NCBI GenBank assembly: GCA_938040915.1
Contig: CALHZE010000188.1
Span: forward strand, 1-6,747
Source: an uncultured Bacteroidia bacterium
GTDB taxonomy: Bacteria > Bacteroidota > Bacteroidia > Bacteroidales > CAJPTX01
DNA: 6,747 nt
Reading direction: 5' to 3'
The notes under the pieces are model-generated. The model saw only the letters and a program-made list of their open reading frames with translations, was not told the DNA's origin and did not search any database. The translations under genes were made by a program, and so were the position numbers. This document shows positions 6,682 through 6,747 of the stretch, piece by piece (position 1 is the stretch's first letter; each line of letters opens with the position of its first letter).

Positions 6682-6736
6682 GGTACGGAGAGGGTACGGA
6701 GAGGGTACGGTGATGGTACGGCGAGAGTACGGTGTG
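6682..6736. repeat. Five tandem copies of an 11-bp GGTACGG repeat
   Basis: Units start at 6682, 6693, 6704, 6715 and 6726: GGTACGGAGAG twice, then GGTACGGTGAT, GGTACGGCGAG and AGTACGGTGTG. The first seven bases are invariant except for one change in the last copy; the other four vary. The 11-bp period is close to one helical turn, so every GTAC core faces the same side of the DNA. It lies in intergenic sequence more than 200 bp upstream of the rluB promoter and may belong to the gene beyond the window edge. Confidence 0.9.
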
Positions 6737-6747
6737 TAAGCAGAGGA

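Larger units (their letters stand above)
6414..6747. other. Intergenic region upstream of rluB without a recognisable gene
   Basis: This 334-bp stretch holds the rluB leader and promoter, then about 200 bp of AT-richer sequence (especially 6600-6650), an inverted repeat and an 11-bp tandem repeat. Frames crossing 6450-6668 on both strands are open for some distance, but their products resemble no family I know and they continue into antisense of the rluB repeats. I see no tRNA, terminator or recognised non-coding RNA in it. Confidence 0.6.

Overview
The window looks like a chromosomal housekeeping stretch from a Bacteroidota genome, most likely a Bacteroidales/Porphyromonadaceae-type organism. 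The reasons are the families present (DUF4293 membrane protein, DUF3109 cysteine-rich protein, a pseudouridine synthase with a long charged N-terminal extension, a lipoprotein with a C-N-K-D-D-D surface-export-like signal), two perfect TAnnTTTG -7 promoter elements, and mostly weak Shine-Dalgarno sequences. The genus is inference only. Every gene I can support lies on the minus strand, so the window reads from right to left.

Right end (6414-6747): no recognisable gene. It holds the rluB promoter and leader, an AT-richer spacer, a 6-6-6 inverted repeat (6661-6678) and a five-copy, 11-bp tandem repeat (6682-6736). A short plus-strand frame starts at 6670 and runs off the window; it probably is not a gene.

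Middle (1871-6413): a probable four-gene transcript: rluB-type rRNA pseudouridine synthase, DUF4293 membrane protein, gpmI (cofactor-independent phosphoglycerate mutase) and a DUF3109 protein. Gaps are 51 nt, 37 nt and an 8-nt overlap, and a hairpin plus T-tract terminator lies at 1871-1905. The pseudouridine synthase is the most unusual protein. About 346 residues of Arg/Asp/Glu-rich sequence, including seven 18/22-residue repeats, precede an ordinary S4 plus catalytic core.

Left (1-1820): a second transcription unit with a strong Bacteroidota-type promoter (1789-1820) drives tRNA-Ser(GCT) and tRNA-Pro(TGG). Only 35 nt after the tRNA-Pro comes an OmpA-domain coiled-coil lipoprotein gene, followed 6 nt later by a small lipocalin-like lipoprotein. 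I see no consensus promoter between the tRNAs and the OmpA gene, so tRNA-mRNA co-transcription is plausible. A weak terminator candidate sits at the left edge.

I found no CRISPR array, mobile element, defence system or complete novel system. The points worth a second look are the repeat-bearing pseudouridine synthase, the helically phased 11-bp repeats, and the tRNA/envelope-lipoprotein linkage.
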